DNA of 64,000 nt from Cymodocea nodosa (lineage: Eukaryota > Streptophyta > Magnoliopsida > Alismatales > Cymodoceaceae). The notes beneath the pieces were generated by a model. It saw only the letters and a list, made by a program, of their open reading frames with translations, was not told the DNA's origin and made no database searches. The translations under genes and the position numbers were made by a program. Shown here piece by piece: positions 1 to 14,100 of the stretch (position 1 is the stretch's first letter; the number at the start of each line of letters is the position of its first letter). Where the stretch lies: assembly GCA_036874045.1 (NCBI GenBank), contig CM072341.1, positions 5,158,501 through 5,222,500 of the forward strand, given 5' to 3'.

Positions 1-1980
1 AAAATATATTTTTAGAGATCAAACACCTCTCTAGGGAAAAGCTCTCAAATAGAAGAAAATTCGATGAAGAAGAGAAAGTCACATATATGTCACTAAAAAT
101 TTGAAGAATCAGAAAAAAGCAAATTAAGTGAAGCAAAGAAAATCAGATATTTGTCACTGAAGATTTATAAAAGAAGAAAAAAAAATCTCAAACAAGGAGA
201 AATATTGTTGAGTATTTTGTTTTGATGATGTTTGTTGAATGAAAATAATCATATTTGCTCAATTACTATTGCTTGTGAAAAGAAATTAAAATCATCAATT
301 AATACAAAAAACGCTTACTGATATAAATACTTGTCTGTATTAGATCTAAAATTATACTAAGTTAATAACTAGTCGTTTCGTTGCATTAATTTCTCATTTA
401 ACTAAACGTTAAGTTAACGTGTGTTTTTATTGAAACGCATGATATGTTTTAAAATTATATCTTCTGTAAAATAGGTCACGTGAGAACTCATTAAGTTAGT
501 GAGTAAAAGAAGAGACGAACTCGTTAAGTTAGTGTTGTACACATTGCGAAATTATAAGTTATGAATGTTATATTGTATCACGTGAGGTGCACATGTTTAA
601 CTCGTTAAGTTAACATAACTAAATGTGTTGAGTTGCCATATTAAGCACTAAGGCAACACGTTAGGTTAGCGTTATAAACTTAAGTTGTTATTTTTACACG
701 TGGTAAAATTCTTATTATAAAAACATTTGTTTATTACTAGTTCGTTGAGTTATCTGTAACACAACGTAGATGGTTCGTTGAGTTATCCGTAACACCACGG
801 AGATGGTTCGTTGAGTTAGCGTAATACCACAGACTTAGTTCGTTGAGTTAGCTACAGTACTTATCACGTGAGTTGGCACATGAGGAACTCGTTAAGTTAT
901 ATATATACTTGTGTTACTCATTTAGTTAACATTAAAGTAACGACTTCTTATTATACTTGATGAAAAATTTTGGAAGAGAAAGTTTATTTTGCAGGAAATT
1001 TTTCAGAGATCCAGGATTAATGATTAAAGAAAATTCGAAATGTAAGCGTGGGTCAGAATGTGTGTATTTCAATGAAGGAAAAAGAAAATACATGAAGAAG
1101 TGGAAAACTAGTAGTGATTAAGTGTGGAGGATATGCATGAAATGAAGATACAGTATAAAAGGCATAGAATTCTCGTTGATCAGTTATCCCTACACACCAA
1201 AAGAAAAATCTTTTCAAAGATCAAAAACACCTCTTCCAAGAAAACCTCTCAAGTGAAAAAATTCAGTGAAGCAGAAAAAGGTAAGATATATGTCACTGAA
1301 GATTTGAAGTATTAGATGGAAGAAAATTCAATGAAGTAGAAAAAGGTAAGATTTATGTTATTGAAGATTTGAAGTATCAGAAGAAAGCAAATTCGATGAA
1401 GTAGAGAAAAACAAAATATTCGTCACTGAAGAAGAAAAAGAAGAAGAAGAAGAAAGATCTCAAACAGGGAGAAATGTTTTAAATTCTGTAAATTAGTTTT
1501 CTCTATTTGTAGTTATGAAATTGTATAGATGAAACATGGTATCAATATATAATTGCATCTACAATTTGAGGAGAATTGAATTGTATATTGTAATTGAAAC
1601 TTTGAATAAAAATGATTTTATGAAAATAGTATCTCGACTTATTTTTGAGTTTTAAAGTTTCAATTATATTCGAAAATGTTGAAAAACACAATTCACCCCC
1701 TTCTTGTGTAGCCATACGATCCTACAAATATTTTAAATTTCATAAATTAGTTTTCTCTATTTGTAGTTATGAAATTGATTAGATGAAACATAGTATCGCT
1801 ATATAATTGCTTCTATAATTTTTGAGGAGAATTGAATTATATATTGTAATTGAAACCTTGAATAAAATGATTTAATTAAAATAGTATCTTGACTTGTTTT
1901 TAATTTTAAAGTTTCAATTATAACTGAAAATGTTGAAAAACACAATTCATCCCCCTCTTGTGTAGTTATTCGATCCTACA
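1..1980 (+). repeat. 5' LTR of the SIRE-like element, split by a solo LTR
   Basis: 1-205 matches the part of the 3' LTR near 20640-20845 (shared text around caaacacctctctaggg). After the interruption, 1732-1980 carries on with the LTR's last 250 bases and ends in CCTACA, directly followed by the primer-binding site. The LTR's own start is left of the window. Confidence 0.85.
206..1726 (+). mobile_element. Solo LTR of the SIRE-like family inside an LTR of the same family
   Basis: A complete 1521-bp LTR begins TGTTGAGTATT and ends GATCCTACA. It is flanked by the 5-bp direct repeat AATAT at 201-205 and 1727-1731, the target duplication expected of Copia integration. The host LTR text resumes exactly after the second copy. 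No internal region is present, so an intact insertion was reduced to one LTR by LTR-LTR recombination. The LTR carries repeated AACTCGTTAAGTTA-type words and several CACGTG G-boxes. Confidence 0.9.
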
Positions 1981-1981
1981 A

Positions 1982-1997
1982 GTGGTATCAGAACTTG
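1982..1997 (+). other. Primer-binding site (initiator-Met tRNA type)
   Basis: gtggtatcagaacttg follows one base after the LTR end and matches the usual plant Copia site TGGTATCAGAGC with small changes. It fixes the LTR border and the plus orientation. Confidence 0.85.
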
Positions 1998-2179
1998 TTT
2001 TACCTTCCTTTTTTTGAATAGAAATTAATATCTGAACATAAGTTTAACTTTGTTGATTCTAGGCTCAAGTTGTTTTTGAAAGTTTTAAACTGTTTAAAAA
2101 TCTTATAGGTTGAAAAATCTAAGATTAGATAGCTACTAGAAATGGTAATTTTTCTTTGTATGAATGCTAGAAACTTAAC

Positions 2180-3060
2180 CATCCTCCTTTATTTGACGGA
2201 ATACATTTTGAATATTGGAAATATAGGATTATAGTCTTTTTTCAAAGTATAGATCATAAGTTATGATTCATGATTTCTAAACCACATAATTCGTTAACTA
2301 CTCCTTATGATACTTGGATAGTTACTAAAAAAGAAAATGAAACTCTAAATGCAAAAGGCTTAAATATCTTATTTTATGCATTTAGTTATGAATAATTCAG
2401 TAAAGTGTCGACATATAAATCTACTTATAAGGTATGGCATGTATTAGAAGTTTCATATGAATGTACTTCTCAAATTAAAGAGACTAATATTAATATGTTA
2501 ATTCATAAGTATGAACTTTTAAGATGCATAAAGACGAAAATATTTCTGAGATGTTTTCCAAATTCCTATATATCATAAATTCTTTAAAATGCTTAGGAAA
2601 TAATTTTGAACAGATTGATTTGGTGAGAAAAATTCTTAGATCCCTAAGTTCTAAATGGTCTCAGAAAGTGACATCAATTGAGGAATCATAAAACTTAAAT
2701 GTTTATACTATAAATGAACTTATAGGAAATTTAACTACTTATGAAGTTCAATTAAATGATTTACTAAGTCATAACAAATTAAAAATGAAGAAAGAAATAG
2801 CATTCAAAATCAATTCAGATTTTGAAATATCAAATGATTCTGATGAGGATTTAATTTTGCTAACTAGGAAATTCAAGAAAGTATGGAAAGCTAGGAGACA
2901 CCAAAGAAATAGAAATAACAAACCCTTAACATCAAAGTCTCTAAATGAAAAAAAATTCTTCATCCAAAAAGTATGTATGTTATAATTGCAAGAAACCTAG
3001 ACATCTTTTTCTAAATTATCCCATAAGGAAAAATGAAAAATAAAGTAAGATAAATCAGAA
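2180..3060 (+). pseudogene. SIRE-like gag relic
   Basis: The stretch starts with peptide text PPLFDGIHFEYWK, typical of the N-terminal part of plant Copia Gag, and ends near 2970-3015 with a CCHC-like zinc knuckle (CYNCKKPRHLF). Gag packages element RNA into particles. A lysine- and asparagine-rich stretch precedes the knuckle. The frame is broken; this is a fossil. Confidence 0.7.
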
Positions 3061-4380
3061 GAACAAGGCTTAAAAAACTCAAAAAAAGTTTTACAAGAAA
3101 AAGGTTTTAAAAGTCACTTGGGATGACACATCAAAAGAGTCTGAATTTGAGAAATCGTCATCAAAATCTTCACATTCAGAAAAAAAACAAGAGTCAGAAG
3201 ACGTTGCTCATGTGTGTTTCATGGTGATGAGTTTGAGATAATATCTGATCCTAAAAGTCATTCAGATTTTAACTTTAATGAATTATTATGTGTTTATCAT
3301 GCATTATTACAAAAACTTAAAAATTCTAAACTAGAAAATAAGAAATTAGAAATTCTTTGTCCATTATGGAAGAAGAAATGTGTTTCTTGTTTACTAATTA
3401 GAAAATTTTAAAAGAGAATGAAAATCATGTTGTAGATTTGCATAAATTTAGATTTAATGAATGTGTCTTGCAAGAATAAATACAAAATATAAATGTTGAA
3501 AAATTAAAGATAGAATCTGAAAATGAAAATTGAGAATTAACATAAATGATCGTGAGTTAGAAATTGGCAAATTAAAAATGAGAAAGCTAGAGTTAAATTC
3601 CACCATTGAAAAATGAAATTCAAGTCAAACTAAGTTAGACAAGCTAACTAGTACCCTTGCGGTGTCATATAAATTTGGTTTAAGATGTAATTATCTTGGA
3701 TATCCTGAATCTCAAGCCAACAAAGGATTTATTAGTTACAGTTCAAGTAAATCTAAGACTAAAATTCCTTTTATTATGAAACAAGGTAATAAATATGTAA
3801 AAGTAAGTACTTCAAGGGATGAATCATGTAGTAATAATATAAATTAAAGTAATTTATCTAAATGTACTTCTAACATAACTATCAATGTTTCTAAAAATCT
3901 TATTTCTTGTTCTAGAAATTCAGTTACTAATATTACTAAAATTTCAAATACTTGTAGTAAAGTGGATATTCAGAAACCTGAGCATGAAATTCAAAATACT
4001 AGTATTAGACCTATTACTGGTTCTACATATTCTTTATCTGAAAATTCATGTGTAGAAAAAGATTTTGTATGTATTAAAAATTTAAATACAATTACAAAAT
4101 CTTGGTACAATCTTACTGAAATGCATGAGTATGACCAAAATAAATTAACATCTAATAAAAATCAATTTAGTCTTGGTTATACTACATCTGAAAATAAAAA
4201 GAATGTTAATAAGAGCAATAATTCTATAAGTGAGTATGAAGCTAATAATAAATCAGTAGTACTTATAACTACTAAAAGTATAAATGATAATGTTAGACTA
4301 TTTTTAAACAAAAAGAAGAAATATGCTTTTAATGAACTTGGTCATCAAAGACATTGGGTACCAAGAAACAATTCTTAATT
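3060..4380 (+). pseudogene. Gag-pol linker region of the SIRE-like element
   Basis: Rich in Lys, Ser, Asn and Glu codons, with long coiled-coil-like text near 3290-3650 and a low-complexity open stretch at 3962-4378 that runs into the protease region. SIRE elements usually have such a long spacer between the zinc knuckle and the protease. No separate domain is recognised. Confidence 0.5.
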
Positions 4381-4384
4381 TATT

Positions 4385-7046
4385 TTGCAGGAGAAAACAA
4401 CATCAAAATGGATTTTGAATAGTGGAGCATTAAGTCACATGACCAGATAGAAAAGCCTACTAAAAAATTTTACAAATACCAAGAAAGGAAGTGTAACATT
4501 TGAAAATAAAAGCAAAGATAAAATCAAAGGTATGGATAATGTTCAAATAACTCCTACTTGTGTTATTTTGAATGTACTGTACTCCTACTTGCTAAGTATT
4601 ATTAAACTAATTGATAATGGATACTATATACTGTTTGAAGATAATGTATGCAAAATTATTGATAAAATTACAGATGTACTTAAGTTTATTACTAAAAGAA
4701 AAGATTCTGCGTGTATTTTATCTTACCTTCTAGTGTAGTTGATTTAAATTCATGTTGCTAGCTGAAACTAGTGATGCATATCTTTGACATAGAAGGATCA
4801 AGCATATAAATATGAAACTGTTGCATAAATTTAGTGAGAGGTTTACCAAAGATTAAATACACAAAGAATTTCATGTGTGATATATGTGAGTTAGGTAAAC
4901 TTCATAAAAACTCTTTTAAATCTAAAAATGATATATCAAGCAAGGGAGTCTTAGAATTTATACGTATGGATTTATTTGGACCAACAAAAATCATGAATCT
5001 TAGTGGTAAATGATATGTATTTGTTTTAGTAGATGACTTCTTTAGATACACTTGAGTATATTTTCTAGCATCTAAGACAGAAGTTTTTGAAAAGTTTGAA
5101 ATGTTTTGCAACTTTGTTCAAAATGAACAAAGTGTTTCTGTTCAAAAACTTAGGAGTGATCACAGTACTGAATTTGAAAATGATCAAATAGATAACTACT
5201 GTAAAGATCATGGCATTGATCACAGATATTCTTTTCCTAGAGTACCTTCACAAAATGGTGTTGTTGAGATAAAGAATCGATCACTTCAGGAAATGGTTAG
5301 AACTATATTAAATGAACAAAAATATGAACTTAAATGATCAAACTAATGATCAAAGTGATGTACTTTCAGATGTTGATGAGAATATTGAGAAAAATCATAG
5401 AAATTGGCGTTATTCTTCATCACATCCCATCACTTAAGTCATTGGTGATATTAATGAGGAAGTTAAAACTAGAGCTTCAGTAAATTTGAATATTATATGT
5501 ATATTTGTTTCTGTGGTGTAACCTAAGAATATAGAGGAAGCTTTATCTAATGAAAATTGGATATTAACAATGTAAGATGAACTAAATCAACTCATAAGAA
5601 ATGATGTTTGGGAATTAGTTTCTCCACCAAAAAATCAATCCATAATAGGTACAAAATGGATCTTCAAAAACAAAACTAATGAGACTGATCAAGTTATCAA
5701 AAATAAAGTTAGATTAGTTGCACAAGGGTATACACAGGAAGGACTTGATTAGGATGAAACTTTTGCTTCTATGGCTAGGTTAGAAAGTATTAGAATATTA
5801 TTGGTCTATGCTTGCTATATGGATTTTAAATTATATCAAATGGATGTAAAGAGTGCATTTCAAAATGGCTTAATTAATGAAGAAGTTTATGTAAAACAAC
5901 CACTTGGATTTAAAGACATTAAAAATTCTTATTATGTGTTTAAACTGAAAAAAGCCTTATATAGTTTGAAGCAAACACCTAGTTCGTGGTATGAAAGATT
6001 ATCTACTTTTCTTGTAAAATAAAGATATATCATGGGAAAATAGACCATACTCTTTTTATCAAGAAAGATGATAAAGATCAGATTGTTGTTCAAATATATG
6101 TAGACGATATTATCTTTGAAGCAACTTCTAATAAATTGATAAAAATATTTTTTGAAGAAATGACTAACCAATTTGAAATGAGTATGATAGAAGAACTTTC
6201 ATATTTTCTAAGACTTCATATTAAGCAAATGGATAAAGGTATATTTTTAAATCAGGAAAAATATGTGGTTAAAATACTTAAGAAATTTAATTTTAATAAT
6301 ACAAGGATTCAAGGAACTTCTATAAGTACTTCTTTAAAGTTAGATATTGATGACATAAGAAAATCAATAGATCAAAGAAAATACAGAAGTATGATTGGTT
6401 ATTTACTTTATTTAATAGCCAGTAGACTTGATATTATGTTTGCTATGTGTGCTTGTGCTAGATTTCAATCTAATCCTAAAGAATCACACTCAATTGTTGT
6501 TAAAAGAATATTTAGATATATACAAGGAACTAAAAATTTTGGATTGTATTATTCTAAGGATAGTTCAATAGATCTTATAGGATATGCTGATGCTGATTAC
6601 GTAGAATCTAAATCTAAGAGAAAGAGTACTAGTGGCACATGTCAACTATTAGGAAATAATTTGGTGTTATAGTTTAGTAAAAAGCAAAATTGTGTAACAC
6701 TTTCAACCCCTAAGGCTGAATATGTTGATACTACATTATGTTGTACTCAGATTCTATGGATAAGGCAAACTTTAGAAGATTTTGGATTATCTTATGATAC
6801 AACTGAGATTTATTGTGATGGTAGTTCTACAATAAATCTTTTTAAAAATCCTGTATTACATTCTAGAGCAAAACATATAGAGATTAGACATCATTTTCTA
6901 AGAGATAATGTAATTAAGGGAAAAATTAAATTAGGATTTGTGTCTAGTGAAAATCAATTAGCTGATATATTTACAAAACCTCTAGATGAAAACACTTTCT
7001 ACAATATAAGATTAAATTCAGGTATTTATAGGCTATGTGATGTATA
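4385..7046 (+). pseudogene. SIRE-like Copia pol relic (PR-IN-RT-RH)
   Basis: Domains in Copia order: protease near 4395-4450 (WILNSGALSHMTR, like the family's WxxDSGxSxHMT); integrase zinc finger and core at 4790-5340 (MCDICELGKLHKNSF, LRSDHSTEFEN, NGVVEIKNRSLQEM); reverse transcriptase at 5570-6130 (LYQMDVKSAFQNGLI, YVDDI, LKKALYSLKQ); RNase H at 6550-7046 (GYADADYV, ADIFTKPLDENTF). The RT and RH text is closest to the SIRE lineage. Many breaks; fossil. Confidence 0.85.
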
Positions 7047-7059
7047 AAGTGCTTAATCT

Positions 7060-8416
7060 CCACAAAAGATAAATATTGTTGATGATGTTTACCTTATAGA
7101 TATTATATATACTTATCATAAATATCTAAGTAATATCTAAATTGCTGCATAAGATATTAGGTATTTACAATGAAATTATTGTAGTATCTTATTGATTTTA
7201 CTTATTTTTCTAAGTTTAATGGTTTTTAAAATTTTAAGTAGAAATGTCAATGAAAATCTTTAAAAACCTTTGAAATCCTGAAATTTTGATTTTTAGATCA
7301 ATGAGAGTGCATATGATCAAGAATGAGTTTGACTTGATTGATTAAACTTGTAGAATAATTTGTATGTAAATCATATTAAACTACTAGTCAAAAGTATGAG
7401 CTTATTGAAATTGATTCATATTTTCAATAAATCATAGAAGTAAAAATTGTATGAGATTTATGCTTTATTGCATCTATATTAATGAAATATATATATATTA
7501 TGCTTAAAATAAAAAGTATTTACAAAGTGAAAATCTTTAAGAGTTTATTGATCAATTTGATCACAAGTCATTTGTATTTGATCAAAAGTATTTAGAAGTA
7601 TGTAAGGATTGTTGTCTTAAGAAATGACTCTTTAAATCTGGCAACCTAAGGTCTTGATCAAACTTGAGATTGTTGATTAAAAGCTCATTACACGGATACA
7701 TTAGAAAGCTCTTGTATGATTCAAGCTTTTCAAACTAACTTTTAAAGAAAATTATTTATATTTAATGTTCTAAAAAAGATAAAAGTTGTTTCATTAAATA
7801 CAGATATCTTTGAATCAAATATAGTTTCGACCAATATGACTACTGACTTTTGAATATAAACCAGTACTTTTGAAAGTATTTATTTGAGATACATTTCTTT
7901 GTTCTCCTTGTGTTAATCATATTAAGGTTAAAGTTATGTTTTGATTCATATACAGTTGGAGTTGATTCTAGAAATCATTCTTGATAAATTCAAGATAACA
8001 AAAGTTTTTGAAAAATTTAAAGTTTAATTAAAATTAACACCTATCTTATACAAGTATATTTTGTATGTTATTAAATATATTTAAAGTATATTTGTAGGGG
8101 GAGGAATAACAATGTCTAAAACAGATTAATATAATTTAAAATATAAATCTTAGTTAATCTGTGTTTAGTCCTCTTAAAATATTGAATAAATAATTTAAAA
8201 GATAAACAAACTATTTTAGGTATATGGAAAGAATATTAGAATGGTTTATAGTGTTCTCAAGACAATATTTTCAAAATGTTTCAGATGAAACTTACCGATT
8301 GTAAGTTGTTTTCAGAAGGTTTCAATTGAAAACATTCGAAACTTTCTTTTTAGTTTAAGTATACTAATTAGATGTTATGTTATGTAAGGTAACGTATAAA
8401 ACTACCTCTAGACAGT
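7060..8416 (+). other. Athila 3' noncoding region
   Basis: It matches the reverse complement of about 60400-61500, where the same text lies just 5' of a minus-strand Athila LTR (for example ttagaaagctcttgtatgat at both sites). No coding potential is seen. A purine tract (gggggagg) lies at about 8096-8103. Confidence 0.65.
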
Positions 8417-10397
8417 TGTTTAGAATGAAAAAGTGCATAATATTAACGGTTAAATGATGGTTAATTGCATAATATTTAGCTTATCATATAAGAATTAAGC
8501 CATTATGTTATTATTGCAATGTTATAAGCATTAATGAAAGAATCTACATAATTTCAAGGAATTAATGTTAATTTAGTACATTTCTAAACTGTCGATGAAT
8601 TGTAGGTTGTGACATTCTTAAGTATCCGAATTTTCTGTTATTTCAAAGAGTTATATTTAAAGTACTGGACAGTTATGTTTTAAACACTAAAAGAATATTC
8701 AGGTACACAGTAACAACTCATTGAGTTGAAGGCTTAAAGATGTAAAAAGTATAGTAACAACTCATTGAGTTAGTGAGTAAAAATCGTAAGTTGTATATCT
8801 GAACTTGTTAAGTTAGAATTATGCACGTGTTGAATTTAAATGCTTTAGTATATCACGTGAGATGCACATGTTTAACTCGTTAAGTTAGTATAACTATACG
8901 CATTGAGTTACATGAATACACACTAAGGTAATGCATTATGTTAGCAGCTTATTTCTTTATTGCACGTGTTTTATAGTTAAATCAATGAAGTAAGTCCATT
9001 GAGTTATCTGTAACTCCACGGACCATTTATTTTCTAATATGCCATTATAGCGGTTACAAAAATAGGACAATCAAAGGAAAACCACGATTGCACGTATCAC
9101 GTAGGAAATTCACTCGTGGAAGGAAGAAGAAATCACCATCATTGATATGAATGAAGGAAATCCAACCGATCATCTAAGCAGAAGCAGTTACTACAGAAAA
9201 AATATAAAAGAAGAGGAGAAAAACGAAGAAAGGGTGGTTGGTAGTATGTGTAGAGGTGGAGGACCGTGCTAACTGCAGGCAGCGTCGGAAGTTCACTGAA
9301 GCTCCACACCATCACCAAAAATCACCAACATCACCATAATCACTAACCATCGAAGGTTTGTGAGGATACTTTCCTGATGTTAGGTCGATTCCGAGCCAAA
9401 CATGGTGCCTAACAACCACTATGAGAAGTGATTGCATCACGGGAAGGGAAGCCATTTTCACCAAGCACCGACTCATATCTCAAGAGATCGTAAAGCTTCT
9501 AGCCTTGATTTCGGGTTGATGCCAATATGCTGAAGAGGAGATCAACTTACAATTCTGGACTCGCAATTCTATAGGGAGAGGAGGTAGGATTGTAAGTGAT
9601 TAAGTTTTCAGTGGTGTAATCTCATCGCATGTAGTGACGGAAGTATTTACTATCGATAGAGATTTTTACATTTCACCTTTCGCCCATTTTCATGAATACA
9701 TCTAAACAAAAATACCAAAAATAACTTATCTATGTTTATATTTAGTATTTAAGTGTTGTATTGTTTGTTTTGTATCGTGAATAATGTTATCATTGTTAGT
9801 ATTGTGAATGTTTTATGTTGTTTGATTCAAAAAAAATAGAAAATAGTTTTACAGTTCACTGAAATTGATTCGTTCTAGATACTTAAAGATTTTAATGGTT
9901 ACTATTTGAAATATCTGAATGTTAGTGTTGCTTAGTGATAAATCTAATATTAACTAGCATTAAAGAGCTTAATTGATGTTATTTACAATTTGTGGAACCG
10001 CCCAATGGTTGGCCAAATTTCTTTGTAAATAGCAGTATTTAGTTGAAAAGATAGGCTCATGGAGTTAACTTAAGTCTATGAGGTTAGTCTGTTGAGTAGC
10101 CATAACTCCACAAACTTGGTCCGTTATGTTAACTGTAACTTAATGGAGTGCTTACTGAACACATAAATTCCATTATTAAAACTGAAACAGTACACAATTC
10201 TTACTTAATCTCTGTGGGATCGACCTATACTTGCACACAAATACAATATACACTGTGCACTTACAGTTAAAATACAAATTATAATTAATATCTAATTTGT
10301 GTGAAAGTTTATTAGATTACTTCTAAAAGTAATTATTGATATAAGCCTAAAGACAAATTAAACTAGTTGTCTGATCTAACCTTTCACAGCAATAACA
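8417..10397 (+). repeat. Athila-type LTR, copy 1
   Basis: 1981 bp, starting TGTTTAGAATGAAAAAGTGC and ending AATAACA before the primer-binding site. It shares start, middle (cgattccgagccaaac) and end (gggatcgacc...cttgcacac) with the copies at 47864, 52599, 54870 and 57005. It holds the G-box/GTTAAGTTA module at 8700-8960 and a cluster of inverted TAACTCAACG-type words at 10050-10150. Confidence 0.88.
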
Positions 10398-10425
10398 AGT
10401 TTTCTAGCGTCATTGTCAAGGATTG
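10398..10425 (+). other. Athila-type primer-binding site
   Basis: agttttctagcgtcattgtc resembles the Athila/Tat consensus TGGCGCCGTTGCCGGGGA. Its place right after the LTR end agrees with the plus orientation. Confidence 0.6.
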
Positions 10426-10429
10426 AGAA

Positions 10430-11130
10430 GCTAAGCAACTGTGAGTGCTGTTTTGTTTTCTTCTGTTTAGTTGGGTAAACCATAGGATTCTCATACTCAG
10501 ATCTATTATAGTGAAGATAATTCATTTGTTGTTCATGTGATCTAACTATCTGCAATCGTCTCAGTTTCAAACAATCAGAAATATCGTGACCTTCCAAATT
10601 ATAGAATTCACATATGCTAACTATAGGTTTCAAAAATCATTAAGTATAAGCATATGCCATATTCTCAATTATAGAAGAAAACACACAACACTTCTCTTGC
10701 TTAGCAAAAATGATATATAAGAACATCAAGAAAGTAACAAAAATCTGGAAGATGTATAACATTAAGATCTGGAACTAATATACCACTAAGAATTCAAAAC
10801 GAAAATAATATAAAGGTGGATAAGAGCAAAAATCAAAATGATAATGAAAATATAATATCTAAAAATATAGAAATCAATGAAGAAAGATCTGAATCTAAAA
10901 ATGAGACTACAAATAATCAAACAAATCAAATGAAAGAAAAAGAATCTTTTAAATCACAATCATTAGCACCCTATCCTAAAAGATTACAACAAACATTTCC
11001 TGAAAAATAAGAAAAAATTAGAGAAATTTTTGAAAAAGTACAAGTTAACATTCCTTTGTTAGATTTATTGCAGAAAATGCCACCTTGTGCTAAATTGCTT
11101 AAGGATTAGTGTACCAAGAAAAGAGAGTGA
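10430..11130 (+). pseudogene. Athila gag relic, rearranged
   Basis: Corresponds to the better-ordered gag at 50130-51190. The shared 3' part encodes a charged Asn/Glu/Lys-rich stretch ending SLAPYPKRLQQTFPEK, which the second copy also has. A zinc-knuckle-like peptide (CEFYNLEGHDISDCLKL) belongs to this gag. The region is shorter than, and rearranged relative to, the second copy. Fossil. Confidence 0.6.
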
Positions 11131-11199
11131 AAAATTTTAAGGAAAGTCTTTTTAACTAAGCAAAGTAGTTCCCTATTTCTGCCACAAATTCCTAAAAAG

Positions 11200-14100
11200 T
11201 TATCTGATCCTGGAATTCCCGTTATATCATGTACCATAGGAGATACCATTCTAGAAAGAACCTTAATAGACCTAGGTGAAGGTATAAATGTTATGCCAAG
11301 TGATATATTTGCATCCTTAATATTAGAAGACTTAATTCCTACTAGGACTGTTATTCAATTAGCTGACAGAAGTATAAGATACCCTAGAGGAAAAATAGAG
11401 GATGTCTTAATTAAAATCAAAAACTTCATATATCCTATTAATATTGTAATTTTGGATTCTCAACAAATTAAGCATAAAAATCATGATACATCTTTAATTT
11501 TGGGAAGACCATTCTTAGCAACATCAGGGGCTATTATTAATTGTAAAACTAGAGTAATAAAGTTAGCATATGGTAATGAGGATACTCAATTAAACATTTT
11601 CAAACTAGAAAAGTTTGAGGAGTTAGAAATTTCCTTACATACTATAGACTTTTTAGAGGATGAAGGAGATATGCTAGATGATGTGATTCAAGAAAAATTA
11701 AATGCGCAACTCAATTCTAAAACTTTAGAAGAAAGTGAAAGCATAAAAATAGGAGATTAGGAAGAAATTAATTTAGAAAATGATGATGTTCAATTAGGAG
11801 CTCTAACTTCTGATGGGCAACATTTAGAATTAAAACATTTACCTTCTGAATTAACCTATATATTTCTGGAAGAAAAATGAACATATCCAATCATTATTGC
11901 TTCAGATTTAAAAGAGGATCAAATTGCTAAATTAAAAGATGTAAAAACTTATAAAGAAGCAATAGGATGGACTATGAATGATATAAAAGGGTTAAGTGCA
12001 ACTTTATGCTGTCACCACATATATTTAGAAGAGAATGCTAAACCTGTTAGAATTCCTTAGAGGAGATTAAATCCAAACCTTAAAGAAGTAATTAGGAAGG
12101 AAATAGTGAAATGATTAGATAATGACAATTTATCCAATTTCTGATAGTTCATGGGTTAGTCCAATCCATGTAGTTCCAAGAAATCAGGATTAACAATTAT
12201 TAGGAATGAAAGTCAAGACTTGATACCTACTAAAATTCAATCAGGCTGAAGAGTGTGTATAGACTATAGAAAGCTAAATGCAGTGACTAGGAAAGATCAT
12301 TTTCCCTTACCTTTCATAGATCAAATGCTAGAAAAATTAGCAGGGCAAGAATATTTTTGTTTCCTAGATGGGTATTCAGGATATAACCAAGTCCCAATAG
12401 CATTAGAGGATCAAGAGAAAACAACTTTCACCTGTCCTAATGGAACTTATGCTTTTAAGAGAATGTCATTCGAATTATGCAATGTACTAGCCACCTTCAA
12501 AGGTGTATGCAGGGCATATTCACTAAAATGACCGAAGATTTTTTAGAAATATTTATGGATGATTTTACTGTTTATGGAACTTCATATAAAGTGTGTTTAA
12601 ACAATTTAGACCAAGTATTAAAACGCTGTGTGGAAAAAAGTCTGATTCTAAATTAGGAAAAATATCACTTCATGGTTAAACAAGGAATAGTCTTGGGACA
12701 TGTTGTTTCAAAGAAAGGGTTGGAAGTAGATAAAGCTAAAATAAAAGTAATTTCTAATCTACCAGAACCTAAATCATTAAAAGATATTAGATCATTTCTA
12801 GGATATGCTGGATTTTATAGAAGATTTATTAAAGATTTTAGCCAAATAGCTAAACCTTTAACTGATCTATTAAAAGATCTCATTCAACTTTAATAAAAAT
12901 TACAAAGAAGCAATTTTTAAGCTTAAAACGAGCTTAATTTCAACTCCTATAATTCAAGCACCTGATTAGAGCCATCCATTTGAATTAATGTGTAATACAT
13001 CTGATTTTGTTGTAGGAGCAGTGTTGGGACAGAAGATAAAAAAATCTCCTAAAGTGATTCATTATGCAAGCAAAACCTTAAATGATGCTCAAGTTAATTA
13101 CACAACTACTCAAAAAGAGTTGTTAGCTATTGTGTTTGCCTTAGAAAAGTTTAGATCATATTTGATTGGAGTTAAAGTAATAGTATACACGAATCATTCA
13201 ATTTTAAAACACCTAATAGCAAAGAAAGAGACCAAACCTAGATTGATCTGGTGGATATTATTATTACAAAAATTTGATCTAGAAATTAAAGATAAAAAAG
13301 GTTGTGAGAATGTAGCAACAAATCATTTATCAAGATTACAAATAAAAAAGTCAAATATTGAAATTAAGGATAATTTTCCTAATGAACAATTAATGACCAT
13401 CAACACAATGCCTTGGTATGCAGACATAGTTAATTACTTAGTTACTGGTTTAACACCAAAGGATTGGAATAGACAAGATAAGAAATTATTCTTTTCAAGA
13501 GTAAAATATTACTATTGAGAAGACCCATACTTATTTAAGAAATGTCCTGATCTAGTTTTAAGGAGGTGTGTTCCAAAAACTGAATATCAGAGCATATTGT
13601 CTTTTTGCCATGACCAAGCATGTGGAGGGCATTTTGGTTCAAGAAAAATTACTGCTAAAATTTTGCAATGTGGATTTTATTGGCCAACACTATTCAAAGA
13701 TACTCATAAATATTACTTAAGTTGTTTAAAATGTCAACAAATAGAAAGAATATCAAAGAGGAATATGATGCCTCTTAATCCTATTGTTGATGTTGAAATC
13801 TTTGATGTATGGGGAATAGATTTTATGGGTCAATTTCCTATGTCTAATCAATTTAATTATATATTGTTGGGGGTGGATTATGTATCTAAATGGATAGAAG
13901 CTATTCCTATAAAAGCTAATGACAACAAAGTGGTAATACATTTTATAAGAACTAATATAATTGTCAGATTTAGAATACCTAAAGCTATTATTAGTGATAG
14001 AGGAACTCATTTCTGTAATAGAAGTTTCGAAGCCTTAATGAAGAAATATGGAGTAAATCACAAAATTGCAGCATCATATCATCTGCAAATAAGTGGACAA

